From an uncultured Alphaproteobacteria bacterium (lineage in GTDB: Bacteria > Pseudomonadota > Alphaproteobacteria > HIMB59 > GCA-002718135): a stretch of 64,000 bases of DNA. Positions 47,021 through 54,722 of this stretch are shown here, one piece after another. A program made the position numbers and the translations under genes. The DNA lies in the NCBI GenBank assembly GCA_902540265.1, contig CACBLW010000006.1, positions 1 through 64,000 on the forward strand. Direction: 5' to 3'. Each line of letters opens with the position of its first letter. Position 1 is the stretch's first letter. Below the pieces are notes generated by a model. It saw nothing but the letters and a program-made list of their open reading frames with translations, was not told where the DNA came from and did no database searches.

Positions 47021-48025
47021 TTACTGATTTAAAAATTTTGCTCTTTCTAAAAGATCCACTCCTAGTTTTTTTAAAAAATGTAAATGATCAATAAAGATCC
47101 AGTTTTCAGCCAGTTTATCTCCATCCCTTCGATATAAATCTACAACTCTCATTTCTGATTCAATATCACTTGCATTTGTTAATCCTAAATATTCTCCTTT
47201 AGGTTTCATAATTAAATTTGGCCAACCAAACCAACCTCCAAGATCATCTTCAGAACTACTAAGTATGTGTCCATTGAAACGAACAAACTCTAAACCATCT
47301 TGAAATGGTTTTGTGTGACCTTTTTGATAACCATCAATAGTATATGAAGCTCCTATACCCCCTGGTCCCCACCAAATCATATTGTTATGCCAATCTAATT
47401 CTAATTCTTCTTTATAAGATTGCATTTTGGATCCTTTAACAAGTCGATCGCGCATTCTATGAATTAAATCTAATGTTTTTAGACTTTCACTTTGATTAGA
47501 AATATCAAATTTTAAACCTTTATGATTCATCGGTCCAGGTGTTACACAAACGAGACCTGTAGATTCAGGAATTATAGAAAGACCTAGTTGCTGCATTAAA
47601 TTCATTACATCTAAAAAAATAGCTCCTTCAGTAATTTTGTCATTTTCCACTTTGTAAAATTCTGCAAATCTTAATAAAATTGATTTATTATTTGGTTTAA
47701 GGCCTACAAATGGCTTATTGAAAACACCCATGAAATGACCCATACTGGAGATCCATTTCCCTTTATTTTTATCTAGTGAATTGATCCCAGCATAAAATAT
47801 ATCTAATCGACGTTGTATGGGTGAAAATGAAACTTTAATTGGTTTCCAAAGATTATTAGCAACAAGATCTATACTACCTAGTTCGTTGAATGGGTGGGTA
47901 CATTTCATACTAAAATCTTCTGATGCGTATTTGGATATAACTTCAGATAATGCATCAATCTTACAACTATCTATTTCATTGAAATAATCTAATACTATTT
48001 TTTTTTCTGCTTGGAGATCAGTCAT
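47021..48025 (-). CDS. Tandem SnoaL-like (NTF2-fold) protein, type II
   Basis: A 334-residue protein with two SnoaL-like domains, related to the one at 42,724. Shared signatures are MIWWGPGGIGASYTIDGYQK and the end ENWIFIDHLHFLKKLGVDLL; its first domain has NKPFVGLKPNNKSILLRFAE and EGAIFLDVMNLMQQLGLSII. It is transcribed leftward and divergent from the paralogue at 48,133, with operator site B between them. No catalytic assignment is possible. Its 3' end meets the MetE-like gene. Confidence 0.7.
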   Translation of the reverse strand: MTDLQAEKKIVLDYFNEIDSCKIDALSEVISKYASEDFSMKCTHPFNELGSIDLVANNLWKPIKVSFSPIQRRLDIFYAGINSLDKNKGKWISSMGHFMGVFNKPFVGLKPNNKSILLRFAEFYKVENDKITEGAIFLDVMNLMQQLGLSIIPESTGLVCVTPGPMNHKGLKFDISNQSESLKTLDLIHRMRDRLVKGSKMQSYKEELELDWHNNMIWWGPGGIGASYTIDGYQKGHTKPFQDGLEFVRFNGHILSSSEDDLGGWFGWPNLIMKPKGEYLGLTNASDIESEMRVVDLYRRDGDKLAENWIFIDHLHFLKKLGVDLLERAKFLNQ

Positions 48026-48061
48026 TTCATTTTGATTATATTAATAAACTAAAAAAGACAA

Positions 48062-48079
48062 TATTCATTTTTTTGAATA
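48062..48079. promoter_or_regulatory. Candidate LacI-family operator, site B
   Basis: TATTCA-TTTTTT-TGAATA: the same half-sites and 6-base spacer as sites A and C. It lies in the 107-base gap between two divergent SnoaL-like genes (47,021-48,025 and 48,133), 36 bases from one start and 53 from the other. On its own an A+T-rich palindrome would be weak evidence; the recurrence with fixed spacing is what supports it. Confidence 0.6.
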
Positions 48080-48132
48080 AAATTTCATTGCTTTGAAATA
48101 TTTTTAAATGTATCTCATTACAAATACAAATT

Positions 48133-49272
48133 ATGAAATTTAATAAAATTACAGATAAAAGACCAGAAGCTCTTCAAGACAATCATATGCCTAAGAGTTA
48201 TGATATTTCATTAAAAGCATATGGAGGTGGAGGAACAGCTAAATCATTAAATCCAAAACCCAAAAAACTTAAACATCAATCAATGAAGGGGTTTGAGGAT
48301 CAATATAAAAATATAATCGATTATATTGTAAGGATTACGTATCAAATATGGGAAGAAAAAAATATTGGCTACATCTATGACACCTACAGTAAAGATTGCA
48401 GAGTTTGGGATGAATTTGGTTTACAATCTGGATCTGAAAAAATTGTAGCTGATACTGTACATACAAACAACGCTTTTCCAGATATTCGATTATTTGCAGA
48501 TGAAGTTATTTGGGCAGGGGATGAAAATGCTAGTTTTCATACTTCGCATAGAACAATAATTACTGGAACAAATACGGGATTTAGTAAATTTTCTAAACCA
48601 ACTAATAAAAAAGTAAGATTATTTTGTATTGCAAATTGTGTAGCAAAAAATAATGAAATCTATTACGAAAATGTTGTTTACGATACAGCAGGCTTAATTA
48701 AACAACTCGGATTAGATTTAAATCAAGTTGCAAAGCAACTTGTTGATGAGGGAATTGCAGGGCCCTATGCTCCTCATTTTAAAAAATCTAAGCCAACAAG
48801 AAATATTACTAAATTAAAACCAATTAGTTTTGATATTCCAGATAAAATCAAAAATGTAAGAGAGTTTGTTCATGCAGTTTATGATACAATTTGGAATAGA
48901 CGAAACTTTTCTGCAATAAATAAAGCATACTCTAGTAATGTAGAATTTGAAGGTTCAACTGGTCGTAAATTTAAAGGAGTTTTGCAATTAAGAAAATTTA
49001 TAATATCACTTTTAGCTTCATTTCCTGATCTTGCACTCAGTATTGAAGATTTATACTGGATGGGAAATACAAAAGATGGTTACTTAGTATCGGTTCGTTG
49101 GGGCGCTTTAGGTACTCACAAAGGTAATGGCTCATATGGCCAACCAACTAATAGAGAAGTGTATTTGTGGGGAATCACTCAATGGGAAATTAAAAATAAT
49201 AAAATTATTAAAGAGTGGACTGGTTTTAATGAGCTTGCAATTCTAATGCAAATTTTAGGAGATAAAAAATGA
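48133..49272 (+). CDS. Tandem SnoaL-like (NTF2-fold) protein, type I, N-terminally extended
   Basis: A 379-residue paralogue of the protein at 44,896. The homology begins at Met51 (MKGFEDQYKNIIDYIVRITY), so the first 50 residues (MKFNKITDKRPEALQDNHMP, then a GGGG stretch and many lysines) are an extra, low-complexity leader without signal-peptide character. The internal ATG at 48,283 could be the real start, but no clear ribosome site precedes it. Domains: about 55-200 (DEVIWAGDENASFHTSHRT) and 225-375 (DLYWMGNTKDGYLVSVRWGA, LWGITQWEIKNNKIIKEWTG). It overlaps the next gene by four bases (ATGA). Confidence 0.68.
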   Translation: MKFNKITDKRPEALQDNHMPKSYDISLKAYGGGGTAKSLNPKPKKLKHQSMKGFEDQYKNIIDYIVRITYQIWEEKNIGYIYDTYSKDCRVWDEFGLQSGSEKIVADTVHTNNAFPDIRLFADEVIWAGDENASFHTSHRTIITGTNTGFSKFSKPTNKKVRLFCIANCVAKNNEIYYENVVYDTAGLIKQLGLDLNQVAKQLVDEGIAGPYAPHFKKSKPTRNITKLKPISFDIPDKIKNVREFVHAVYDTIWNRRNFSAINKAYSSNVEFEGSTGRKFKGVLQLRKFIISLLASFPDLALSIEDLYWMGNTKDGYLVSVRWGALGTHKGNGSYGQPTNREVYLWGITQWEIKNNKIIKEWTGFNELAILMQILGDKK

Positions 49273-49688
49273 CTTTAGATGAAAGTAAAAAATTATTAGC
49301 TGATATGTATGATGCACTTAATGCTCAAGATCTAGAAGCACAACATAAGTACTGGCATGATGATATGGTTTGGCACGGTCCTCCAGGTTTTGGTGATATC
49401 CATGGTATTGAAAATTTTAAATATAAAGTTCTAAAACCTTTTTATGAAGCATTTCCAGATTATCATGTAAAAAATGATATTGTGGTTGCTGAAGGTGAGT
49501 GGATTAGTGCAACGGGATTTCTAACAGGCACACATAGTGGAACATATCTTGGAGTAGAGCCAACAGGCAAATCTATCAAAATGCAATTTTCAGATTTTTG
49601 GACCATTAAAGACGGAAAGTTTTTAGATAATTACGTTATGGTAGATAATCATGGTGTTTTTGAACAGATGGGATTAAAATTTAAGTAA
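49269..49688 (+). CDS. Single-domain SnoaL-like (NTF2-fold) protein
   Basis: A 139-residue, one-domain SnoaL-like protein. MVWHGPPGFGDIHGIENFKY, GVEPTGKSIKMQFSDFWTIK and VMVDNHGVFEQMGLKF align with the second domains of the type II proteins at 42,724 and 47,021. It may therefore show the ancestral unit from which the tandem proteins grew. It is translationally coupled to the tandem type I gene upstream (4-base overlap) and ends one base before the convergent lacI-type gene. Function unknown. Confidence 0.75.
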   Translation: MTLDESKKLLADMYDALNAQDLEAQHKYWHDDMVWHGPPGFGDIHGIENFKYKVLKPFYEAFPDYHVKNDIVVAEGEWISATGFLTGTHSGTYLGVEPTGKSIKMQFSDFWTIKDGKFLDNYVMVDNHGVFEQMGLKFK

Positions 49689-49689
49689 A

Positions 49690-50688
49690 TTATTTTGTAG
49701 TTTTTCTTTTTATAAGTCTTCCTTGTACAATATGATTTATAGGTTCAAAATCTGGATCCTTAATAAATTCATTTACTAATTGAGTTGCTAGTTTTGACAT
49801 TTGTCTAATAGGCTGTCTGACAGTTGTCAGGTTATATGATTCCCAAGATGACATAGATATATCGTCATAACCAATAATTTCTAATTGAGAAGGTGTTTTT
49901 AATGAAGAATTTTTTTTAATATAATCTAAACAACCAAATGCCATTGTGTCATCAGCGCAAAATATTGCACTTATGTTTTTATTAAAAATTTTTTTAGTTG
50001 CTTGATATCCACCTTCATAAGTAAAAAAACCTTTTTCAATATTTAATTTAATTTTTTTATTATTTTTAAGATAATTTTTAAAACCTTTGCATCGCTCATC
50101 ACTTACAAAAGATCCTTTGGGCCCTTCAATGAGGCCAATATTTTTATGATTTTTCTTTGTAAAATATTCTGCAACTAATTCTCCTCCGTTACGATGATCA
50201 CACGCAACGGAACTTATCGTTGGTATATTCCAACTTCTATTATAAGCAATGAATTGTATTCTTTTTTGATTGCAGTCTTCAACAAATTTTTCAGTAGGTT
50301 TTGTGGCTGATATTATTGCAATAAGTTTTTCTTTTAAGTATGGCTGTATTAATTTTTCATCTAATTCTTCACCATCATCAGTCGTAATTAATAAAATTCT
50401 AAAGCCTCCATTCCTAAGTGCTTCATGTAACTCAATTAAAACTTCTGGATAATATCTGCTTGTAACGTAAGGTAAAATGACAGCCACTAATCCGCTATCA
50501 TCATTAGATGCTAAATTAGATGATGTGTAAGGCGCCTTATATTTTAATTTCTTGGCGGCTTCTAAAACTCTTAACTTTGTTCTACTAGAAATGCTGGCAC
50601 CTTTAGTAAAACATCTGGAAACCGCTGATTGGGATACTCCTGCTAGTTTTGCTACGTCCTGTGATGTCGCAGTCTTTTTAAAACTCAT
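49690..50688 (-). CDS. LacI-family transcriptional regulator
   Basis: A 332-residue regulator. The N-terminal helix-turn-helix with hinge helix reads TSQDVAKLAGVSQSAVSRCF followed by SISSRTKLRVLEAAKKLKYK. The rest is a periplasmic-binding-protein-like effector domain (FCADDTMAFGCLDYIKKN, EIIGYDDISMSSWESYNLTT, VRQPIRQMSKLATQLVNEF). LacI proteins of this type usually respond to a sugar, sugar acid or polyol. It is divergent from the ABC importer, and a palindrome (site C) lies 21 bases upstream of its start. The same palindrome precedes the other divergent gene pairs of the cluster, so this is the likely regulator of all of them. Confidence 0.92.
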   Translation of the reverse strand: MSFKKTATSQDVAKLAGVSQSAVSRCFTKGASISSRTKLRVLEAAKKLKYKAPYTSSNLASNDDSGLVAVILPYVTSRYYPEVLIELHEALRNGGFRILLITTDDGEELDEKLIQPYLKEKLIAIISATKPTEKFVEDCNQKRIQFIAYNRSWNIPTISSVACDHRNGGELVAEYFTKKNHKNIGLIEGPKGSFVSDERCKGFKNYLKNNKKIKLNIEKGFFTYEGGYQATKKIFNKNISAIFCADDTMAFGCLDYIKKNSSLKTPSQLEIIGYDDISMSSWESYNLTTVRQPIRQMSKLATQLVNEFIKDPDFEPINHIVQGRLIKRKTTK

Positions 50689-50708
50689 GAATTATCCCCC
50701 CATTTCAA

Positions 50709-50726
50709 TATTCAAAATCTTGAATA
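50709..50726. promoter_or_regulatory. Candidate LacI-family operator, site C
   Basis: TATTCA-AAATCT-TGAATA, the best of the three sites: the inverted repeat extends inward to ATATTCAA and TTGAATAT around AATC. It lies between lacI and the binding-protein gene. Downstream, TTGCAT (50,740-50,745) and TATAAA (50,762-50,767), 16 bases apart, form a plausible promoter for the importer. A second short palindrome, TGTGAA-T-TTCACA, is at 50,783-50,795, after the likely start of transcription. Confidence 0.7.
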
Positions 50727-50817
50727 TCAATTCATATTATTGCATTATTTTCTAATAACAATATAAAGGATTTATACTTAAATGTGAATTTCACACTTTA
50801 TTAATAAGGGGAAATAT

Positions 50818-52053
50818 ATGAAAAAACTATTAATAGCTCTATTGTTCACATTTGTTAGCACAAGTGCTTATGCCGGTGGGCACTCACCTTGTGGAGTAAC
50901 AGATGGATCAATAAAGATTCTTGCGAACGAATTTACAACATACAGAATTTTCATGGATGAAGTAAAAAGTTGTGCAGGACCTGATGCAGATTTTTCTGTA
51001 ACTCATTCAGTTGATCATAACAAACTACAAGTAGCAGCACTATCAGCTAACCCAGCTGAGTTCTCTGCTAAACTTGTAACTAATGGTTCAATCACAACTT
51101 TAATGAATGATAACTTAATTCGTCCACTTGATGATTTAGTTGCTAAATACGGAAGTGCATTACAAGACAATCAAAAAATTGTGATTGATGGTAAAATTTA
51201 TGCAGTGGCATTTATGGCTAATGCTCAACATCTTTGGTACAGAGAAAGTATTCTTAATGATTTAGGGATTGCTGTTCCTTCAACATATGAAGAGGTAATT
51301 GCAGCTGCAGAAAAAATTAAAGCTTCTGGTAAAATGGCTAATCCATATGCTGGTGCTTTCAAATCTGGATGGAACCTAGGTCAAGAGTTTGTAAACATGT
51401 ACCTTGGTCACGGAGGTGATTTCTTTAAAGCTGGAACAGCTGAAGTTAGTGTAAATAATGCTAAAGGTGTAGCTGCTCTTAATATGCTTAAAAGATTAAC
51501 CGAAGTAAGTAACCCTGATTTCTTAACTCAAGATACAAATGCAGTTAAAGAAGAATGGGAGTCTGGTAATGTAGCATTAATGCACATCTGGAATTCAGGT
51601 GCAGCTTCATTGTTAGATGATGAAGGTGATCAAGCAATTAAGGCTGATACTAGATTAGCTCCTTCTCCATCCGTAGGTGGTGGAAGTAAACCAGCAACAA
51701 CTCTATGGTGGGATGGATTTGGAATTGCAACAAACACTTCTGATGAAAATGCAGAAGCATCTTTTAGAGCTCTTTTAGGTGCAGCAACTTCAACAGAAAT
51801 GGCAAATGCTAATCCAAATGCAACAATTTGGTTGATTGATGGTTATTCGCCTGGAGATACAGCAGGACCAGTTGTTGATGCTGCTAATAGAGGTGCAACA
51901 CCTTACCCAAGTTTACCATACATGAGTCTATTACATGGTGCTTTGAGTACAGAACTTGTTGAATTCCTTCAAGGAAATGAGTCTGCTGAAAAAGCATTAG
52001 CGGATGTAGAAGCTGCTTATGTAGCAAAAGCTACTGAGCAAGGTTTTCTATAA
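50818..52053 (+). CDS. Sugar-type ABC transporter substrate-binding protein (family 1)
   Basis: A 411-residue periplasmic protein of the extracellular solute-binding family 1 (MalE/UgpB type). The signal peptide MKKLLIALLFTFVSTSAYAG ends at an Ala-x-Ala site, leaving GGHSPCG. Inside are the hinge-region features MANAQHLWYRESILNDLGIA, EEWESGNVALMHIWNSG and a tryptophan pair (ATTLWWDGFGIAT) of the sort that stacks on sugars. The ribosome site AAGGGG lies about seven bases before ATG. A strong terminator follows before the permease genes. A ligand of sugar, polyol or sugar-acid type is likely from the family and LacI control; the exact compound is unknown. Confidence 0.88.
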   Translation: MKKLLIALLFTFVSTSAYAGGHSPCGVTDGSIKILANEFTTYRIFMDEVKSCAGPDADFSVTHSVDHNKLQVAALSANPAEFSAKLVTNGSITTLMNDNLIRPLDDLVAKYGSALQDNQKIVIDGKIYAVAFMANAQHLWYRESILNDLGIAVPSTYEEVIAAAEKIKASGKMANPYAGAFKSGWNLGQEFVNMYLGHGGDFFKAGTAEVSVNNAKGVAALNMLKRLTEVSNPDFLTQDTNAVKEEWESGNVALMHIWNSGAASLLDDEGDQAIKADTRLAPSPSVGGGSKPATTLWWDGFGIATNTSDENAEASFRALLGAATSTEMANANPNATIWLIDGYSPGDTAGPVVDAANRGATPYPSLPYMSLLHGALSTELVEFLQGNESAEKALADVEAAYVAKATEQGFL

Positions 52054-52073
52054 ACCGTATAAATAATTATGAT

Positions 52074-52107
52074 AAAGTGGAACATTATTATGTTCCACTT
52101 TTTTTTT
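52074..52107 (+). terminator. Intrinsic terminator between binding-protein and permease genes
   Basis: A perfect 12-base-pair stem (AAAGTGGAACAT at 52,074-52,085 with ATGTTCCACTTT at 52,090-52,101) and a four-base loop TATT, followed by a T run to 52,107. It begins 20 bases after the binding-protein stop and lies 12 bases before the permease start. Like the one after dppA, it should let only part of the transcripts continue into the permease genes. Confidence 0.9.
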
Positions 52108-52119
52108 AGTAAGAAATAG

Positions 52120-53148
52120 ATGCCCCACAGAACATTTTTTTGGTTCTTCTTTCCAAGTGGATTGGCAATGTTATTATTTATTGGTCTTCCAATTATTTCT
52201 AGTTTTTTTCAATCTCTTCATATCGAGCCTGAACAAATTTTAATGGAAGTAGAAAAATGTGATCCATTTGGATGTAAAACTGAAACAAAAGTTGATATTG
52301 AAGCTACAACTAAATTACAAGAAGAACAACCTCTTGGAAGATTTAATGGCTTAGGAACATACGGCGATAGAAATCATTTAGCCTTTGATGAAATTAAAGA
52401 GGCTTGGACTAATTCCTCATCGATAGCTGAGTTTACAGATATCTTACTAAATTTACCTTTTTACAAAGCACTTTTATTTACACTTACATTTTGTTTTGCA
52501 GTTACGCCACCAGTTGTAGTTTTAGGTTTCATTGTTGCTTTAAGTGTAAATACAATTACAAAAAGCTTAAAAGGCCCAACCATTTTTGGTGTTATACTGC
52601 CTATGATTGTAACACCATTGATTGGGTCTCTCGTTTTATTTTGGATGATAGATGCTAAAGGAATATTAGGTTCATTCATTCAATTCTTATTTGATGATCC
52701 AAATCTATCTCTAAAGTCTTCAAGTCAATTGACTTGGATTACTCTGATTATTTATGGGATCTGGCACAATACACCATTTGCTTTTGTAGTCTTTTATGCT
52801 GCATTACAAACTGTTCCTCAAGATCCAATTGAAGCAGCGATCATAGATGGTGCCTCAAGATATGAAAGAGTCAGACACATTGTTATTCCACATCTTTATC
52901 CGGTAGCAACATTTATTATATTAATTTGTCTAATGGATAATTTTAGGGTTCTTGAGCCAATAATTGGGTTTGCTGCTGAAGGAGTTGCTCAATCACTTTC
53001 TTGGATGATTTATAACGACTTAAGAAGTGAAAACAAAATGTTATTTGGGTCTGCAGGAGCAACATCTATGTTAACTATTATTGGTGTAGCAATTCTATTA
53101 ACACCAGTACTTATAAGAACATGGAGAGAATTTAGGACAGAAAGATAA
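52120..53148 (+). CDS. Sugar-type ABC transporter permease (MalF type)
   Basis: A 342-residue inner-membrane permease. The first helix (residues 6-26) is followed by a polar segment of about 80 residues (KCDPFGCKTETKVDIEATTK and on), which should face the periplasm as in MalF and contains two close cysteines (CDPFGC) that could form a disulfide. Five further helices follow. The EAA loop is EAAIIDGASRYERVRHIVIP. One base separates it from the second permease gene. No ATP-binding subunit is found in the window. Confidence 0.88.
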   Translation: MPHRTFFWFFFPSGLAMLLFIGLPIISSFFQSLHIEPEQILMEVEKCDPFGCKTETKVDIEATTKLQEEQPLGRFNGLGTYGDRNHLAFDEIKEAWTNSSSIAEFTDILLNLPFYKALLFTLTFCFAVTPPVVVLGFIVALSVNTITKSLKGPTIFGVILPMIVTPLIGSLVLFWMIDAKGILGSFIQFLFDDPNLSLKSSSQLTWITLIIYGIWHNTPFAFVVFYAALQTVPQDPIEAAIIDGASRYERVRHIVIPHLYPVATFIILICLMDNFRVLEPIIGFAAEGVAQSLSWMIYNDLRSENKMLFGSAGATSMLTIIGVAILLTPVLIRTWREFRTER

Positions 53149-53149
53149 T

Positions 53150-54031
53150 ATGGAATCAAAAATTAACAGATACTCAAAACAACTAATTTTAATAAATAGT
53201 TTTTTTATTCTTGCTTGGTTAATTATTTCTGTGTTTCCTTTTATATGGACTTTTTGGGGATCATTTAAAGTAAAAGCCGACTTTTTCTCAAGAGCTGATT
53301 GGATGTTTGCAGTCACAGGAGTTAATACTTTGATAGAAACAGGAGATACTTCTACAGTTAAGGCATATGTAGAGTCTTGGACTGAAGGTGAATTTTGGAA
53401 AGCAACAATGAATACAATTATTATTACTGTTTCAGTTGTTACGATCTCTTTATTTTTAGGAACATTGGGTGCTTATGCCTTGTCTAGATCGACATATAAA
53501 TATACTTTTTGGATTTTAATAGCTGCCTTGATTTTTAGAGCGATGCCACACATTACATTAGTTTCTGGTTATCTGTTTCCTTTCTTCCAATTGAACGTTT
53601 GGGGCATACTTCCAACTACCATAATTGTTTTAGTTGCAATCAATCAACCCTTTACATTATGGTTACTTTATTCTTTCTTTAAAACAGTTCCTAAAGAGTT
53701 AGATGAAAGTGCACTAATTGATGGCTGCTCCTATTTTCAAGCGTTTCGCTTTGTTATAATGCCTGTTATGTGGCCTGGAGTTGTTACCGCAGGTTTATTC
53801 AGTATGATGTTAGCCTATAATGATTTTACAGTTACTTCACTTCTTTTAAATCAGCAGAATTATACTATGGTTCCTAAAATTAATGCTTATTTGGGCACAA
53901 TTGAACATAGTGGAAATTATATGTGGGCAGTCTCAAGTGTTGTTTCAGCAACTGCGCCACTTTTTATGATAATCATGTTTTTCCAAAGACAATTAATAAG
54001 TGGTTTAACTGCTGGAGCAGTAAAAGGTTAA
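53150..54031 (+). CDS. Sugar-type ABC transporter permease (MalG type)
   Basis: A 293-residue permease with six membrane segments. The EAA loop reads DESALIDGCSYFQAFRFVIM, and the adjoining PFTLWLLYSFFKTVPKEL is typical of the MalG/UgpE class. It completes the membrane part of the LacI-linked importer. It is followed 18 bases later by the HAD-fold gene, so the operon probably continues. Confidence 0.9.
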   Translation: MESKINRYSKQLILINSFFILAWLIISVFPFIWTFWGSFKVKADFFSRADWMFAVTGVNTLIETGDTSTVKAYVESWTEGEFWKATMNTIIITVSVVTISLFLGTLGAYALSRSTYKYTFWILIAALIFRAMPHITLVSGYLFPFFQLNVWGILPTTIIVLVAINQPFTLWLLYSFFKTVPKELDESALIDGCSYFQAFRFVIMPVMWPGVVTAGLFSMMLAYNDFTVTSLLLNQQNYTMVPKINAYLGTIEHSGNYMWAVSSVVSATAPLFMIIMFFQRQLISGLTAGAVKG

Positions 54032-54049
54032 TAATAAATTTTTAATCTT

Positions 54050-54709
54050 ATGAAATATAAAGCACTTATATTTGGATCTATCGGGACACTAATTGAATCT
54101 TCTAACATTCAACGTAACTCATTTAATGAAGCTTTTAAAGAAGCTGGACTTGATTGGTATTGGGATGAGCAAGATTATAAAATTTTGTTAAAAAAATCTG
54201 GCGGGACAAAAAGGGTAGAAGATTTTGCTGAAAAAAATAATACTAATGTAAATGCTTCACAAATTAGAAATAGAAAAACAGAAATCTTTAGCTCGTACAT
54301 TATTCAGAATAAACAAAAATTAAGAAAGAGCGTTGGTGAAATAATTAAGTATACAAAAGATAATAATATTAAACTTGCTTTCTCAACTTCTACAACTTTA
54401 AATAATGTCGATGCAGTATTTGAAAGTCTTACTGGTCAAATTTCAAAAGAAGAATTTGAATTCATTGGTAATAAATCATTTGTTAAAAATGAAAAACCAC
54501 ATCCAGAAATATACAAAGTCACATTAGATAAATTAAATTTACAGCCAGAAGATTGTCTTGCAATAGAGGATACTGAAGAAAGTAGTAATTCTGCTGTAAA
54601 CGCTGGAATTAAATGCATTGGGTTCCCAGGTGATTACCATTTAGAAGATAGTTTTCAAATGTGTATTAAAAAAATGAATTTATTAGATCAATCTATTTTT
54701 TCATTGTAA
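54050..54709 (+). CDS. HAD-superfamily protein lacking the catalytic aspartates
   Basis: A 219-residue protein with the fold of beta-phosphoglucomutase-like HAD phosphatases. Motif I, normally F-D-x-D-G-T, reads F-G-S-I-G-T (residues 8-13): the nucleophile Asp is Gly9 and the acid/base Asp is Ile11. The later motifs look kept: LAFSTSTT (motif II), the lysine in NEKPHPEIYK (motif III) and LAIEDTEESSNSAVNAGI (motif IV). Phosphoryl transfer through an Asp is therefore unlikely. It may bind a phosphorylated sugar as a regulator or partner, or use different chemistry. It sits between the importer and the SDR gene in the same direction. Confidence 0.8.
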   Translation: MKYKALIFGSIGTLIESSNIQRNSFNEAFKEAGLDWYWDEQDYKILLKKSGGTKRVEDFAEKNNTNVNASQIRNRKTEIFSSYIIQNKQKLRKSVGEIIKYTKDNNIKLAFSTSTTLNNVDAVFESLTGQISKEEFEFIGNKSFVKNEKPHPEIYKVTLDKLNLQPEDCLAIEDTEESSNSAVNAGIKCIGFPGDYHLEDSFQMCIKKMNLLDQSIFSL

Positions 54710-54722
54710 ATAATCAGATCAA

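Noticed and set aside
54050..54709. Normal phosphoglycolate phosphatase or beta-phosphoglucomutase
   Set aside because: The overall fold fits, but both motif I aspartates are absent, so an ordinary enzymatic call would be misleading.
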